Source: Microbacterium hominis NBRC 15708 (GTDB lineage: Bacteria > Actinomycetota > Actinomycetes > Actinomycetales > Microbacteriaceae). Taken from it: 34,820 nucleotides of DNA. The first letter of the stretch is position 1. Each line of letters starts with the position of its first letter. The notes under the pieces are model-generated. The model was given only the letters and a program-made list of their open reading frames with translations. It was not told where the DNA came from and ran no database searches. The stretch covers positions 1 through 34,820 of the forward strand of contig NZ_BCWI01000025.1 in the NCBI RefSeq assembly GCF_001592125.1, written 5' to 3'. Below, one piece after another: positions 21,811 through 31,673 of this stretch. A program made the translations under genes and the position numbers.

Positions 21811-22868
21811 GTCCGGGACCGCCCGCCGAGCGCGCGGTCGTCACGGCGTCCGGTGGCGTCCTGACGCAGTTCCTTCGGGAGGGAGAACATCAGGTCCTCC
21901 TCGGCGGTGCGCACCTGCTCGACGTCGGCGTAGCCGGCGCCGGCCAGATCGGCGAGCACCTCCTGGACGAGGACCTCGGGGACCGAGGCGCCGCTGGTGA
22001 CGCCGACCGTTCCGACGCCGTCGAGCCACTCCTGCCGGATCTCGTGCGCGTAGTCGACCCGGTAGGCCGCCTTCGCGCCGTACTCGAGGGCGACCTCGAC
22101 CAGGCGCACCGAGTTCGAGGAGTTCGACGAGCCGACGACGATGACCAGATCCGCGTCCTTGGCGACCTTCTTGATGGCGACCTGGCGGTTCTGCGTCGCG
22201 TAGCAGATGTCGTCCGACGGCGGATCCTGCAGGCTCGGGAAGCGCTCACGCAGACGGCGCACGGTCTCCATGGTCTCGTCGACCGAGAGCGTGGTCTGCG
22301 AGAGCCACACGACCTTCTCCGGGTCTTTGACGACCACGCGATCGGCCTCGTCGGGCGAGTTCACGACGGTGACGTGGTCGGGAGCCTCTCCGGCGGTGCC
22401 TTCGACCTCTTCGTGGCCGTCGTGGCCGATGAGCAGGATCTCGAAGTCGTCGCGCGCGAAGCGCACCGCCTCGCGGTGCACCTTCGTGACGAGCGGGCAG
22501 GTCGCGTCGATCGCCTGCAGCCCGCGCTCGGATGCCGCGTTCACGACGGCCGGCGATACCCCGTGCGCGCTGAAGACCACGTGCGCACCGGACGGGACCT
22601 CGTCGACCTCTTCGACGAAGATCGCCCCCTTCGCCTCGAGCTCGGTGACGACGTGGATGTTGTGGACGATCTGCTTGCGCACGTACACCGGGGCGCCGTA
22701 GCGTTCCAGCGCCTTCTCGACGGCGATCACGGCGCGGTCCACCCCCGCGCAGTATCCGCGCGGGGAGGCCAGGAGGACCTTCTTGGGTCCTGGCACCGGG
22801 TTATCCTGGAGCCGTCCGCGCGGTCCTGGGATATGGGGCGTCGGTAGACGGACGGCAGAGCTGCTCAC
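21807..22868 (-). CDS. ispH: 4-hydroxy-3-methylbut-2-enyl diphosphate reductase
   Basis: A 353-aa protein catalysing the last step of the MEP pathway, giving IPP and DMAPP, with a 4Fe-4S cluster. The three cluster cysteines are in '[13 protein letters not shown]', '[11 protein letters not shown]' and '[10 protein letters not shown]'. '[13 protein letters not shown]' is the diphosphate-binding loop, and 'AHGVSP' carries the conserved His. The N terminus has about 30 extra residues before the core. The GTG start lies 6 nt after a TAGAAT -10 box, without a ribosome site. It is divergent from xseA, an arrangement common in bacteria. It supplies IPP for uppS, also in this window. Confidence 0.97.
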   Translation of the reverse strand: MSSSAVRLPTPHIPGPRGRLQDNPVPGPKKVLLASPRGYCAGVDRAVIAVEKALERYGAPVYVRKQIVHNIHVVTELEAKGAIFVEEVDEVPSGAHVVFSAHGVSPAVVNAASERGLQAIDATCPLVTKVHREAVRFARDDFEILLIGHDGHEEVEGTAGEAPDHVTVVNSPDEADRVVVKDPEKVVWLSQTTLSVDETMETVRRLRERFPSLQDPPSDDICYATQNRQVAIKKVAKDADLVIVVGSSNSSNSVRLVEVALEYGAKAAYRVDYAHEIRQEWLDGVGTVGVTSGASVPEVLVQEVLADLAGAGYADVEQVRTAEEDLMFSLPKELRQDATGRRDDRALGGRSRT

Positions 22869-22874
22869 CCCTCG

Positions 22875-22880
22875 ATTCTA
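22875..22880 (-). promoter_or_regulatory. Candidate -10 box (TAGAAT) of ispH
   Basis: TAGAAT on the minus strand, 6 nt before the GTG at 22868, is close to the consensus. It supports a leaderless transcript. Confidence 0.5.
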
Positions 22881-22929
22881 GGGAGGGCGGGCTGAGTGAG
22901 GGCCGCATGCGCGCGGCGGAAAGGCAGCG

Positions 22930-24213
22930 ATGGCTTCGTTCGCGTCCGCTCCCGGTGAGGTCGCTCCGCCGGATGCCGTGGCCCCGCGCGATTCCCGCGC
23001 CGACGCGCCGACCTCCGTGTCGCGGCTGAACGAGACGATCCGCGGCTTCGTGTCGACCTGGGGCTCGGTGTGGGTCGAAGGCGAGATCACGGCGTGGAAC
23101 CTCCGCGGCGGTCATGTCTTCGGCCGCCTGAAGGACGCCAACGGCGACGCGATGATCTCCTTCCGCCTGTGGTCCTCGACGCTGCAGCGGCTGCAGGACG
23201 ACGTGAAGGTGGGCGACCTGGTGGTCGCGTGCGTCAAGAGCGACTTCTTCGTCAAGACGGGCGATTTCACCTTCACGGTGTCGGCCATGCGGCACACGGG
23301 CCTGGGAGACCAGCTCGAACGGCTGGAGCGACTGCGCACCCGGCTGCGGAGCGAGGGGCTGTTCGACCCCGCGCGCAAGAAGCGCATCCCGTTCCTCCCG
23401 CACGTCGTCGGGCTCATCACGGGTGAGCGCAGCGACGCCGAGAAGGACGTGCACCGCAACGCCGAGCTGCGCTGGCCAGAGGTGCGCTTCCGCACGATCC
23501 ACGCCGCGGTGCAGGGCGAGCGCTGCGTGCCGGAGACGATCGCCGCGCTGGCCGCGCTGGACGCCGACCCCGAGGTGGACGTCATCGTGATCGCCCGCGG
23601 CGGCGGTGACCCCCAGGCCCTCCTCGGCTTCAGCGACGAGCGTCTGGTGCGGGCGGTGGCCGCGGCATCCACCCCCGTCGTCTCGGCGATCGGGCACGAG
23701 AACGACCACCCGCTCCTCGACGACGTCGCCGACCTGCGCGCCTCTACCCCCACGGATGCCGCGAAGAAGGTCGTCCCCGACGTGTCGGAGCAGCGCGCGC
23801 TCGTGCAGCAGCTGCGCACGCGCGCCCGCACCCGTCTCACCCAGCGGATCTCGCACGACATCGCCCAGCTGGAGCAGCTGCGCTCGCGGCCGGTGCTGCG
23901 CTCCCCCGAGTCGCTGCTCACGCCGCGCTCGCACGAGCTGTGGACGCTCGTGTCGCGCGGTCGCGACGTCGTGACGCGACGCCTGGATGCCGCCGACCGG
24001 ACGACCGCGCAGCTGCGGGCCTCGCTGCGCGCCCTGTCGCCCGGCGCGACGCTGTCGCGCGGATATGCGATCGCGCACCTGGACGGCGGCGTCATCGTCC
24101 GGGACGCCGCGCAGGCCCCGGCGGGGGCGTCGGTCACGGTCACCGTCGCCGAGGGATCGTTCGCCGCGCGATCGGAGGGACCCGTCGCCGAAGACGTCGG
24201 GGCGGCGTCCTAG
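22930..24213 (+). CDS. xseA: Exodeoxyribonuclease VII large subunit
   Basis: A 427-aa protein. The N-terminal OB fold is at about residues 15-110 ('[21 protein letters not shown]' in parts). The nuclease core includes '[23 protein letters not shown]' (in parts), '[22 protein letters not shown]' and '[30 protein letters not shown]' in pieces, and a coiled coil follows. With XseB it degrades single-stranded DNA to short oligonucleotides. The ATG has an AAAGG ribosome site. The TAG stop is part of the -10 box of the next gene. Confidence 0.96.
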   Translation: MASFASAPGEVAPPDAVAPRDSRADAPTSVSRLNETIRGFVSTWGSVWVEGEITAWNLRGGHVFGRLKDANGDAMISFRLWSSTLQRLQDDVKVGDLVVACVKSDFFVKTGDFTFTVSAMRHTGLGDQLERLERLRTRLRSEGLFDPARKKRIPFLPHVVGLITGERSDAEKDVHRNAELRWPEVRFRTIHAAVQGERCVPETIAALAALDADPEVDVIVIARGGGDPQALLGFSDERLVRAVAAASTPVVSAIGHENDHPLLDDVADLRASTPTDAAKKVVPDVSEQRALVQQLRTRARTRLTQRISHDIAQLEQLRSRPVLRSPESLLTPRSHELWTLVSRGRDVVTRRLDAADRTTAQLRASLRALSPGATLSRGYAIAHLDGGVIVRDAAQAPAGASVTVTVAEGSFAARSEGPVAEDVGAAS

Positions 24214-24216
24214 AAT
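24211..24216 (+). promoter_or_regulatory. -10 box (TAGAAT) of xseB made from the xseA stop codon
   Basis: TAGAAT begins with the xseA stop codon and ends 7 nt before the ATG at 24224. There is no ribosome site in front of that ATG. xseB could therefore be expressed from its own leaderless transcript as well as by read-through. Confidence 0.5.
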
Positions 24217-24223
24217 GGACGCC

Positions 24224-24445
24224 ATGACCAGCGACACGGCCGCCGACGTCGCCGATCTCTCGTTCGAGCAGGCACGCGACGAGCTCGTCCGCGTCGTCGC
24301 CGAACTCGAGCAGGGCGCCCCGACCCTCGAGCACTCCCTCGCGCTCTGGACGCGGGGAGAGGCGCTCGCAGCCCGCTGCGAGGAGTGGCTCCTGGGCGCC
24401 AAGCGCCTGCTCGATGCCGCTCGTCCGGCGGACGCGGAGTCGTGA
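24224..24445 (+). CDS. xseB: Exodeoxyribonuclease VII small subunit
   Basis: A 73-aa protein, normal for XseB. It carries the helical hairpin '[20 protein letters not shown]' followed by '[22 protein letters not shown]' (in parts), which binds the large subunit in several copies. The ATG at 24224 is chosen for the TAGAAT box 7 nt upstream; an in-frame ATG at 24215 is an alternative that adds three residues. The stop overlaps the DUF4245 start (TGATG). Confidence 0.93.
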   Translation: MTSDTAADVADLSFEQARDELVRVVAELEQGAPTLEHSLALWTRGEALAARCEEWLLGAKRLLDAARPADAES

Positions 24446-25071
24446 TGGCCGCCGGTCCCCGCATCGTCGCCGAGCTCGGTCGCCCCGAGACGCCCGACGA
24501 GACCGCCGACCGCAAGGCTGCGGCATCCCGCGCCTACCGGCAGAGCAAGACGTTCCGCAACCTCGTCGCCGCACTGCTCGTGACGATGGCGGTCGTCGCC
24601 GTCGTGTACTTCGGCGTGCCCCGCGGGTCGCTGCCCGACCCCGAAGAGGCCGACGTGGCGGCATCCGCGCAGAGCGCATCGGCATCGCTGGAGCACACCC
24701 TGCTCGTTCCCACGGTGCCGCAGGACTGGCGCGCCAACTCCGCGCGTCTCGAGGGCTCGATGTGGCGCATCGTCTACGCGCCGCCGACCGGCTACATCCG
24801 CATCGCGCAGGGCATCGACGCCGACCCGACGTGGGCGTCGAAGGTACTCGGGGGCTTCGCCCCGACGGGGAGCGTCACGATCGACGGCATCGTCTGGGAC
24901 GAGTACACGATCCCGGCGTCGGCACGCACCGACACGGTCTCCTACGCCCTCTCGACAGCGGCCGGCACCGACACGGTCCTCATCTACGGGGCCACCGACG
25001 CCCCCACCGCCGCGGTCGCCGCCACCGGCGTGACCGACCAGATCCGCACCCTGCGCGAGGAGACGCGATGA
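24445..25071 (+). CDS. DUF4245-domain membrane protein
   Basis: A 208-aa protein. It has a cytoplasmic N terminus of about 45 residues, one membrane helix ('NLVAALLVTMAVVAVVYFGV', about residues 33-52), and an extracytoplasmic domain with 'VPTVPQDWRANSARLEG' and 'GYIRIAQGID', the pattern of DUF4245. The function is unknown; the gene is regularly found beside xseAB, glpX and fum in actinobacteria, as here. Its start overlaps the xseB stop, and its stop overlaps the carbonic anhydrase start (ATGA). Confidence 0.9.
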   Translation: MAAGPRIVAELGRPETPDETADRKAAASRAYRQSKTFRNLVAALLVTMAVVAVVYFGVPRGSLPDPEEADVAASAQSASASLEHTLLVPTVPQDWRANSARLEGSMWRIVYAPPTGYIRIAQGIDADPTWASKVLGGFAPTGSVTIDGIVWDEYTIPASARTDTVSYALSTAAGTDTVLIYGATDAPTAAVAATGVTDQIRTLREETR

Positions 25072-25718
25072 GCACGACGATCCGCCCGACGCCCGCGACC
25101 GTCTGGGCCGAGATGCGCGAAGGCAATGAGCGCTTCGTGGCGGGAGAGCCCCGCCACCCCCGTCAGGACGTCGAGCGCCGCAACGAACTCGCGGCCGCGC
25201 AGACCCCGCGCGCCGCGCTGTTCGGATGCGCGGACTCGCGCCTGGCGGCCGAGATCATCTTCGACCAGGGCCTCGGCGATCTGTTCGTGGTCCGCAACGC
25301 CGGACAGGTGGCCTCCGATTCGGCGATCGCCAGCCTGGAGTACGCCGTCGCGGCGCTCGATGTGTCGTTGATCATCGTGCTCGCCCACGACGCGTGCGGG
25401 GCGGTGCGCGCCGCGATCGACTCGACGGCCCTCGGCTCGCCCGAGCTGCCCTCGCACATCTGGCGCCTGATCGCCCGCATCGTGCCGGCGGCGCGAACCG
25501 TGCTGCGCGACGCCGGCGGCGACGTCGACCCGCGCACGCTGGATGCCGAGGAGGTCGGCCGCGAACACCTCAAGAACACGGTCGACGACCTCCTCGCCTC
25601 CTCGCGGCTGATCGCCGAGGCCGTGGCCGAGGGACGACTGGGCATCGTCGGGGCCAACTACCGGCTGAGCGAGGGCACCGCCGTGCCGCACGTCACGGTC
25701 GGACTCGACGAGGCCTGA
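25068..25718 (+). CDS. Beta-carbonic anhydrase
   Basis: A 216-aa protein. The beta-class zinc site is complete: Cys54 with the Asp56/Arg58 dyad ('FGCADSRLA'), and His107 and Cys110 ('AHDACGAV'). It interconverts CO2 and bicarbonate, needed by carboxylating enzymes. No signal peptide, so cytoplasmic. The ATG overlaps the DUF4245 stop (ATGA), and the fumarase gene follows after 61 nt, so these may share a transcript. Confidence 0.93.
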   Translation: MSTTIRPTPATVWAEMREGNERFVAGEPRHPRQDVERRNELAAAQTPRAALFGCADSRLAAEIIFDQGLGDLFVVRNAGQVASDSAIASLEYAVAALDVSLIIVLAHDACGAVRAAIDSTALGSPELPSHIWRLIARIVPAARTVLRDAGGDVDPRTLDAEEVGREHLKNTVDDLLASSRLIAEAVAEGRLGIVGANYRLSEGTAVPHVTVGLDEA

Positions 25719-25779
25719 CCGGTTCCGCCCGCGCCCCGCCCGACATCACCACAACAGAACACGCACAGGAAACGAGGAC

Positions 25780-27186
25780 GTGACCGCAATGACCGAGACC
25801 ACCGAGTACCGCATCGAGCACGACACGATGGGTGAGGTGCGCGTCCCCAAGGACGCGCTGTACGCCGCGCAGACGCAGCGCGCCGTGGAGAACTTCCCGA
25901 TCTCGGGGACGGGACTCGAGTCGACCCAGATCGCCGCGCTCGCCCGCATCAAGAAGGCGGCCGCCCTCGCGAACAAGGAGCTCGGCACCCTGGACGGCGC
26001 GATCGCCGATGCGATCGCCGCCGCCGCCGATGACGTCATCACGGGCCGCTACGACGCGCATTTCCCGGTCGACACGTACCAGACCGGCTCGGGCACCTCC
26101 TCGAACATGAACATGAACGAGGTGCTGGCCTCCCTCGCGACGCAGAAGCTCGGTGCCCCGGTGCACCCGAACGACCACGTCAACGCGTCGCAGTCGTCCA
26201 ACGACGTCTTCCCGACATCGGTGCACATCGCGGTCACGCAGGCCCTCATCGACGACCTCATCCCGGCGCTGGACCACCTGGCGGTCGCGCTCGAGGCGAA
26301 GGCGGAGCTGTGGAAGGATGCCGTGAAGTCCGGCCGCACGCACCTGATGGATGCGACGCCGGTGACCCTCGGCCAGGAGTTCGGCGGCTACGCCCGCCAG
26401 ATCCGCCTCGGCATCGAGCGGGTGCGCGCGGTGCTCCCCCGTGTGGGCGAGGTCCCGCTGGGCGGCACCGCCGTGGGTACCGGCATCAACACCCCGCTCG
26501 GCTTCCCGCAGAAGGTCATCGCGCTGCTGGCTGAGGAGACCGAGCTGCCGATCACGGAGGCGAAGGACCACTTCGAGGCCCAGGCCAACCGCGACGGGCT
26601 CGTCGAGGCCTCCGGCGCGCTGCGCACGATCGCGGTGTCGCTCACGAAGATCAACAACGACCTGCGGTGGATGGGCTCCGGCCCCAACACCGGACTCGGG
26701 GAGCTGCACATCCCCGACCTGCAGCCGGGCTCGTCGATCATGCCCGGAAAGGTCAACCCCGTCGTACCCGAGGCCACGCTCATGGTGTGTGCCCGGGTGA
26801 TCGGCAACGACGCCACGGTCGCCTGGGCCGGGGCGTCGGGCTCGTTCGAGCTCAACGTCGCGATCCCCGTCATGGGCACCGCCCTGCTGGAGTCGATCCG
26901 GCTGCTGTCCAACGCGATGCGCGTGCTGGCCGACAAGACGATCGACGGCCTGCAGGCGAACCTCGACCGCGCCGCCGCCTTCGCGGGGATGTCGCCGTCG
27001 ATCGTGACGCCGCTGAACAAGCTGATCGGGTACGAGGCCGCGGCGAAGATCGCCAAGCACGCCGTCGCCAAGGGCATCACGGTGCGCGAGGCCGTCATCG
27101 ACCTCGGCTACGTCGAGCGCGGCGAGCTGACGGAGCAGCAGCTCGACGCCAAGCTCGACCTGCTCTCGATGACGCACCCGGGCTGA
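25780..27186 (+). CDS. fumC: Class II fumarate hydratase
   Basis: A 468-aa protein that converts fumarate and malate in the TCA cycle without an iron-sulfur cluster. It shows '[14 protein letters not shown]', the catalytic-region '[18 protein letters not shown]' (in parts) and the superfamily signature '[11 protein letters not shown]'. The GTG at 25780 has AGGA 9 nt upstream; an ATG at 25789 is also possible and gives a start with GAGG about 11 nt upstream. The length is normal for the homotetrameric enzyme. Confidence 0.96.
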   Translation: MTAMTETTEYRIEHDTMGEVRVPKDALYAAQTQRAVENFPISGTGLESTQIAALARIKKAAALANKELGTLDGAIADAIAAAADDVITGRYDAHFPVDTYQTGSGTSSNMNMNEVLASLATQKLGAPVHPNDHVNASQSSNDVFPTSVHIAVTQALIDDLIPALDHLAVALEAKAELWKDAVKSGRTHLMDATPVTLGQEFGGYARQIRLGIERVRAVLPRVGEVPLGGTAVGTGINTPLGFPQKVIALLAEETELPITEAKDHFEAQANRDGLVEASGALRTIAVSLTKINNDLRWMGSGPNTGLGELHIPDLQPGSSIMPGKVNPVVPEATLMVCARVIGNDATVAWAGASGSFELNVAIPVMGTALLESIRLLSNAMRVLADKTIDGLQANLDRAAAFAGMSPSIVTPLNKLIGYEAAAKIAKHAVAKGITVREAVIDLGYVERGELTEQQLDAKLDLLSMTHPG

Positions 27187-27210
27187 TCGCGGCCGCCTCG
27201 ATCCCGGGTC

Positions 27211-27216
27211 GATAAT
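27211..27216 (+). promoter_or_regulatory. Candidate -10 box (GATAAT) of the histidine kinase gene
   Basis: GATAAT ends 6 nt before the GTG at 27223. AGAGG lies between, but is too close to serve as a ribosome site, so a leaderless start fits better. Confidence 0.4.
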
Positions 27217-27222
27217 CAGAGG

Positions 27223-28227
27223 GTGAACCGCGCCGCCAGCACCGCCCGCACGGGACGTCGTGCGCGCACGCTGGCGGTGCTGCTCGCCGTCGTGACCGGC
27301 GGATTCGCGTTCACCGCGCTGGCCCTGCTCCTGCTGCACGCGGCCACGGGCACCGAGACGACCTGGGCGGACGTCGGCGTCTTCGCTGCCGCCGCGGTCC
27401 TCACCCTGGCCGCGACGGCGGTCGTCGGCTGGTTCCTCGTCGACGCGGATCCGCGTCGCCTTCCCGATCTCCCCGAACTCCCCGAGGGTCTCGACACCCC
27501 GGACGCGCTCTTCGACGCGCAGCGCCGACTGCTCGACGACGTGCGCCACGAGCTGAAGACGCCGATCACGATCGTGCGGGGACACCTCGAGCTGATGGAT
27601 GCCGCGGACCCCGCCGACGTGGCGTCCACCCGGACCCTCGGCATCGCCGAGCTGGATCGCATGACGCGGCTGATCGGCGACATCGATCTGCTGGCGGCGG
27701 TGGAGAGCGACAGCTTCACGATGGGCGACGTCGATCTGGCGGCGCTCACCCAGCGCGTCGCCGAGCTCGTCACGGTGATCGGCGGCCACGGCTGGAGCGT
27801 CGAACAGCGCGCGGCGGGCATCATCCACGGCGACCACGACCGTCTTCTGCAGGCGTGGCTGCAACTGGCGGACAACGCGGCCAAGTACACGCCGTCCGAC
27901 TCCCCCATCGAGATCGGCAGTGCCGTGCACCCGTCCGGCGCGCAGCTGTGGGTGCGCGACCACGGCCCCGGCATCCCGCCGTCGCTGCGGCATCGCATCT
28001 TCCGCCGCTTCGATCGGGGCACCGGCAAGCGCGCGGTGGGCGGATCGGGACTGGGGCTGGCGATCGTCGACACGATCGCGCGCGCACACGCCGGGCACTG
28101 CACCGTCGCCGACACGCCGGGAGGCGGCGCGACGTTCACCATCGAGATCCCCATCGGCACGCAGGCGACCCTCCCGACGCCCGTGCGCGCGGGGGATGTC
28201 GTCCAACAACGGGAGGCCTCCGGATGA
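27223..28227 (+). CDS. Sensor histidine kinase
   Basis: A 334-aa protein. Two membrane helices lie near residues 17-40 and 52-73, with only about 10 residues outside between them, so the kinase probably senses the membrane or a partner. The H box is 'DVRHELKTPI' with phospho-acceptor His109. N box ('LADNAAKYTP'), G1 ('VRDHGPGIP') and G2 ('GGSGLGLAIV') regions complete the ATPase domain. No HAMP domain is seen. The stop overlaps the response-regulator start (ATGA), making the two a cognate pair. Confidence 0.94.
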   Translation: MNRAASTARTGRRARTLAVLLAVVTGGFAFTALALLLLHAATGTETTWADVGVFAAAAVLTLAATAVVGWFLVDADPRRLPDLPELPEGLDTPDALFDAQRRLLDDVRHELKTPITIVRGHLELMDAADPADVASTRTLGIAELDRMTRLIGDIDLLAAVESDSFTMGDVDLAALTQRVAELVTVIGGHGWSVEQRAAGIIHGDHDRLLQAWLQLADNAAKYTPSDSPIEIGSAVHPSGAQLWVRDHGPGIPPSLRHRIFRRFDRGTGKRAVGGSGLGLAIVDTIARAHAGHCTVADTPGGGATFTIEIPIGTQATLPTPVRAGDVVQQREASG

Positions 28228-28880
28228 CTCGCATCCTCATCGTCGACGACGAACCGCACATCGTGTCCATGGTGTCGCGCGCCCTGGCGGCCGAGGGTCA
28301 TGAGAGCGTCGCGTGCGACGACGGTCCGGCCGGCCTGGAACGGGCGCTGCGCGGCGACATCGATCTCGTGATCCTCGACGTGGGCCTTCCCACGATGGAC
28401 GGGTTCGAGGTGCTGCGGCATCTGCGCGCGGACGGCGCGACCGTGCCGGTGATCATGCTCACCGCCCGCAGCTCGGCGCGCGACGCCGTCGACGGGTTGG
28501 ATGCCGGGGCCAGCGACTACGTGCCGAAGCCGTTCTCGCTGGCGGAGCTCATGGCGCGGGTGCGCTCGCGTCTGCGGGAGCGCACCGGCACGATCGTCAT
28601 GGTGCTGACGCAGGGCGACGTCAGTCTGGACCTGCTCGCGCGACGCACGACCGTGGCGGGGCGCGAGGTCGACCTCTCGGCTCGGGAGTTCGCGCTGGCG
28701 GAGCAGTTCCTGCGGCATCCGGGCGAGGTGCTCACCCGCGAGACGCTGCTCAGCCGCATCTGGGGTCTGGACTTCGACCCCGGCTCGAACGTGGTCGACG
28801 TGTACGTCCGGTATCTGCGGGCGAAACTCGGCGCCGAGCACATCGTGACGGTGCGCGGCGAGGGCTACCGCTGGGAGTAG
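28224..28880 (+). CDS. OmpR-family response regulator
   Basis: A 218-aa protein. The receiver domain (1-118) has acidic Asp8 and Asp9 ('LIVDDEPH'), phospho-acceptor Asp52 ('LVILDVGLPTMDG') and Lys102 ('VPKPFSL'). The C-terminal winged helix is at 128-218 ('VDLSAREFALAEQFLRHPGEVL' in parts, 'RYLRAKLGAEHIVTVRGEGYRW'). It should bind DNA as a dimer once phosphorylated by the kinase. The ATG has a GGGAGG ribosome site and overlaps the kinase stop (ATGA). Confidence 0.95.
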   Translation: MTRILIVDDEPHIVSMVSRALAAEGHESVACDDGPAGLERALRGDIDLVILDVGLPTMDGFEVLRHLRADGATVPVIMLTARSSARDAVDGLDAGASDYVPKPFSLAELMARVRSRLRERTGTIVMVLTQGDVSLDLLARRTTVAGREVDLSAREFALAEQFLRHPGEVLTRETLLSRIWGLDFDPGSNVVDVYVRYLRAKLGAEHIVTVRGEGYRWE

Positions 28881-28881
28881 C

Positions 28882-28900
28882 CCCCGCCGCGCCCGCGGGG
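28882..28900. terminator. Short hairpin between convergent response regulator and phoH genes
   Basis: CCCCGC (28882-28887) pairs with GCGGGG (28895-28900) over a 7-nt loop in the 21-nt gap between the two convergent genes. The stem is only 6 bp, so termination is plausible but weak. Confidence 0.4.
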
Positions 28901-28901
28901 T

Positions 28902-30257
28902 TCAGCTCAGCTCGCCCTGCTCCAGCAGGTCGGTGACGAGCGCGGCGATCGCCGAGCGCTCCGAGCGGACGAGGGTCACGTGGCCGAAGAGGCCGTGGCC
29001 CTTGAGCGTCTCGATGACCGAGGCGATGCCGTCGTGGCGGCCCACCCGCAGGTTGTCGCGCTGCCCGACGTCGTGGGTGAGCACCACGCGGGAGTTCTGC
29101 CCGATGCGGCTGAGGACCGTCAGCAGCACGTTGCGCTCGAGGGACTGCGCCTCGTCGACGATCACGAACGCGTCGTGCAGGGAGCGGCCGCGGATGTGCG
29201 TGAGGGGAAGCACCTCCAGCATCCCGCGCGCGACCACCTCCTCGAGGACGTTGCCCGACACGACGGAGCCGAGCGTGTCGAAGACCGCCTGCCCCCACGG
29301 GTTCATCTTCTCGGCCTGATCGCCCGGCAGGTAGCCGAGCTCCTGACCGCCGACGGCGAACAGCGGGCGGAAGACGATGATCTTCTTCTGCTGCTGCCGT
29401 TCCAGCACGGCCTCCAGTCCCGCGCAGAGGGCGAGGGCCGACTTGCCGGTGCCGGCGCGACCGCCGAGCGAGACGATGCCCACCTCGGGGTCGAGAAGCA
29501 GGTCGATGGCGATGCGCTGCTCGGCGCTGCGCCCGTGCAGGCCGAAGACGTCGCGGTCGCCGCGCACCAGGCGGAACGCCCCGTCGCCGGTGACGCGCCC
29601 GAGGGCGGAGCCGCGCTCGGAGTGGATGACGAGCCCCGTGTTGACCGGGAACCCGCGCACCTCTTCGCTCGTGGCGACCTCGCTCTCGTAGAGGTCGCTG
29701 ATGTCGTCGCCCGATACGGCGATGTCCGCGATGCCGGTCCACCCGCTGTCGACCGCCTGTTCGGCGAGGTACTCCTCCGCCGGGATGCCGAGGGACGCCG
29801 CCTTCACCCGCATGGGCAGGTCCTTCGAGACGACGGTCACCTCCTGACCCTCCTGGGCCAGGTGCATCGCCACGGCGAGGATGCGGGTGTCGTTGTCGCC
29901 CAGGCGCATGCCCGCGGGCAGCACGGAGGGGTCGGTGTTGGTGAGCTCGACGCGCAGGGTGCCGCCCTCGCCGACGGGCACGGGGAAGTCGAGTCTGCCG
30001 TGCTCGACCCGCAGCTCGTCGAGGTGACGGAGTGCCTGCCGCGCGAAGTAGCCGATCTCCGGGTCGTGGCGCTTGCCTTCGAGCTCGGTGACGACGACGA
30101 CCGGCACGACGACCGAATGTTCGGCGAAGCGGAAGAAAGCCCGCGGATCGCTCAGCAGGACCGAGGTGTCGAGGACGTAGGTGCGCAGATCCGTGTCCGC
30201 GACCTCCTCGGCGACGTCATCGATCCGGCGTTGCTGCAGTGAAGCCCGTGTGGTCAC
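28902..30257 (-). CDS. PIN-domain PhoH-family ATPase (PhoH2)
   Basis: A 451-aa fusion. Residues 25-170 are a PIN ribonuclease domain, starting '[13 protein letters not shown]' with Asp30 as a metal ligand and ending with the 'DNDTRIL' acidic cluster. Residues 230-445 are the PhoH helicase/ATPase domain, with Walker A '[10 protein letters not shown]' (265-274) and Walker B '[12 protein letters not shown]'. Known PhoH2 proteins unwind and cut RNA. The GTG at 30257 has a GGGAG ribosome site. The gene lies alone on the minus strand, 164 nt from the next gene upstream. Confidence 0.95.
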   Translation of the reverse strand: MTTRASLQQRRIDDVAEEVADTDLRTYVLDTSVLLSDPRAFFRFAEHSVVVPVVVVTELEGKRHDPEIGYFARQALRHLDELRVEHGRLDFPVPVGEGGTLRVELTNTDPSVLPAGMRLGDNDTRILAVAMHLAQEGQEVTVVSKDLPMRVKAASLGIPAEEYLAEQAVDSGWTGIADIAVSGDDISDLYESEVATSEEVRGFPVNTGLVIHSERGSALGRVTGDGAFRLVRGDRDVFGLHGRSAEQRIAIDLLLDPEVGIVSLGGRAGTGKSALALCAGLEAVLERQQQKKIIVFRPLFAVGGQELGYLPGDQAEKMNPWGQAVFDTLGSVVSGNVLEEVVARGMLEVLPLTHIRGRSLHDAFVIVDEAQSLERNVLLTVLSRIGQNSRVVLTHDVGQRDNLRVGRHDGIASVIETLKGHGLFGHVTLVRSERSAIAALVTDLLEQGELS

Positions 30258-30421
30258 AACTCACTCCCGCCCCGGGTGGAGCACCCGGCAGTCTCGAGTC
30301 GACCGTGGCCACGAGTCGTGATGAGGCCGACTCGACCGGGCGCCTTGCCCGATGTGATGACCGTACGGCGGGCGACGCGCCGACGTCATCCACGACACGC
30401 CGCGCTGCGGTGTCCGGCGTG

Positions 30422-31642
30422 TTAATTCGCGGTGTCGGAGCCGACGGCGTCGGCCAGCGCCGGCGGCGCCGGGACGATGTCCGCCTCGGAGAGCGCGAGC
30501 GCTCCCGGCGCGGCGTCGATGACGACACGCGTGGCGGCCACCTCGGCGAGGGCGTCGCCGAGCAGACGCAGGCTGTCGGCACCGGTGCCCACGTGCGGCG
30601 ACACGCGGATGGTGGCGCCGCGCGCGGTCACCGTCACACCGTGGTTCGCGAGGGCGGCCGCGAGCGCGGCGGCGTCGTGCGCGGCGGGCTGGAGGGTGAC
30701 GATGCCGGCGTGCCGGTCGCGGGGGGTCAGCACCGGTACCGCGTAACGGTCGGCGAGATCCATCACGTCGCGTGCACGCGCGCGCAGCTCCTGGGCGATC
30801 GCGGGGATGCCGGCATCCGTCATCTCGCGCAGCGCCGCCGCGAGGCGGCCGGCCGCGAGGGGGTCGGTGGGAGCGACCTGGTACGCCGCCGCGGTCGCGA
30901 GGGGCGCGGGCACGCCCGGAGTCGTGGCATCCCCCTGCATCCCGGAGATCCCCGACAGGACGGGTTCGATGCGCTCCCGGGCGCGGTCCGAGAAGCGCGC
31001 GAAGCCCGTGCCCCGGCCCGCGCGCAGCCACTTGTAGCCGTTCGCGCAGACGACGTCCGCAGCGGCCCAGTCCACCTCGGTGACCCCGAATCCCTGAATC
31101 GCGTCGACGATGAGCAGACGGTCGCCGATGAGCTCGCGCAGCGCCGCGAGGTCGGCGAGGGCGCCCGTCCGGAAGTCGACGAGGCTCACGCCCACGGCCG
31201 TCACGTCGTCGTCGAGCGCCTCCGCGACGGCATCCACCGTCACGATGCCGTCGATCGGGTCGATCTCCCGCACGCTGAGCAGGCCGCGCGCGTCCTGGGC
31301 GCGCCGAGCGGTGACCCGGAGCGACGGGAAGTCCTGCGCGGAGACGACCACCGTGCCGGTGAGGCCCTGCATCGCGTGGAACAGGCCGTGGGTCGTCGAC
31401 GGCTGCAGCACGACCTCCTCGGGCGCGCATCCGAGGACGCCCGCCACCAGATCGCGCGCCTCGGTCACACGCGCGGTCACGAGATCGATGCTCGAGCGCC
31501 GTCCGCTGCCGAGCAGCTCGGCGTCGGCGAGCATCTCCGCCCGCACCGCCGGGGACAGCGGACCGAAGGCCGCCCAGTCGAGGTATCCCGTCGCGCTGTC
31601 GAAGGTCTCGAGGTAGGGCTCCAGGTCGTTCACGTCTGCCAT
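30422..31642 (-). CDS. Class V aminotransferase (PLP-dependent)
   Basis: A 406-aa protein of the cysteine desulfurase/aminotransferase class V fold. PLP contacts are visible: 'LQPSTTHGLFHAM' (phosphate side), 'LIVDAIQGFGVTEVDW' (Asp pairing with the ring) and 'CANGYKWLRAGRGTGF' (Schiff-base Lys). No active-site Cys loop typical of the NifS/SufS group is recognised. The substrate is not known. The ATG start has no strong ribosome site. It lies just downstream of uppS on the same strand with 31 nt between. Confidence 0.88.
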   Translation of the reverse strand: MADVNDLEPYLETFDSATGYLDWAAFGPLSPAVRAEMLADAELLGSGRRSSIDLVTARVTEARDLVAGVLGCAPEEVVLQPSTTHGLFHAMQGLTGTVVVSAQDFPSLRVTARRAQDARGLLSVREIDPIDGIVTVDAVAEALDDDVTAVGVSLVDFRTGALADLAALRELIGDRLLIVDAIQGFGVTEVDWAAADVVCANGYKWLRAGRGTGFARFSDRARERIEPVLSGISGMQGDATTPGVPAPLATAAAYQVAPTDPLAAGRLAAALREMTDAGIPAIAQELRARARDVMDLADRYAVPVLTPRDRHAGIVTLQPAAHDAAALAAALANHGVTVTARGATIRVSPHVGTGADSLRLLGDALAEVAATRVVIDAAPGALALSEADIVPAPPALADAVGSDTAN

Positions 31643-31673
31643 TGTCCCACGCGCCGTGCGCGGGGCCGGGTGC

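Noticed and set aside
25693..28209. Long minus-strand frame of 838 codons opposite fumC and the kinase
   Set aside because: It is antisense to genes with clear motifs; such frames are common in high-GC sequence.
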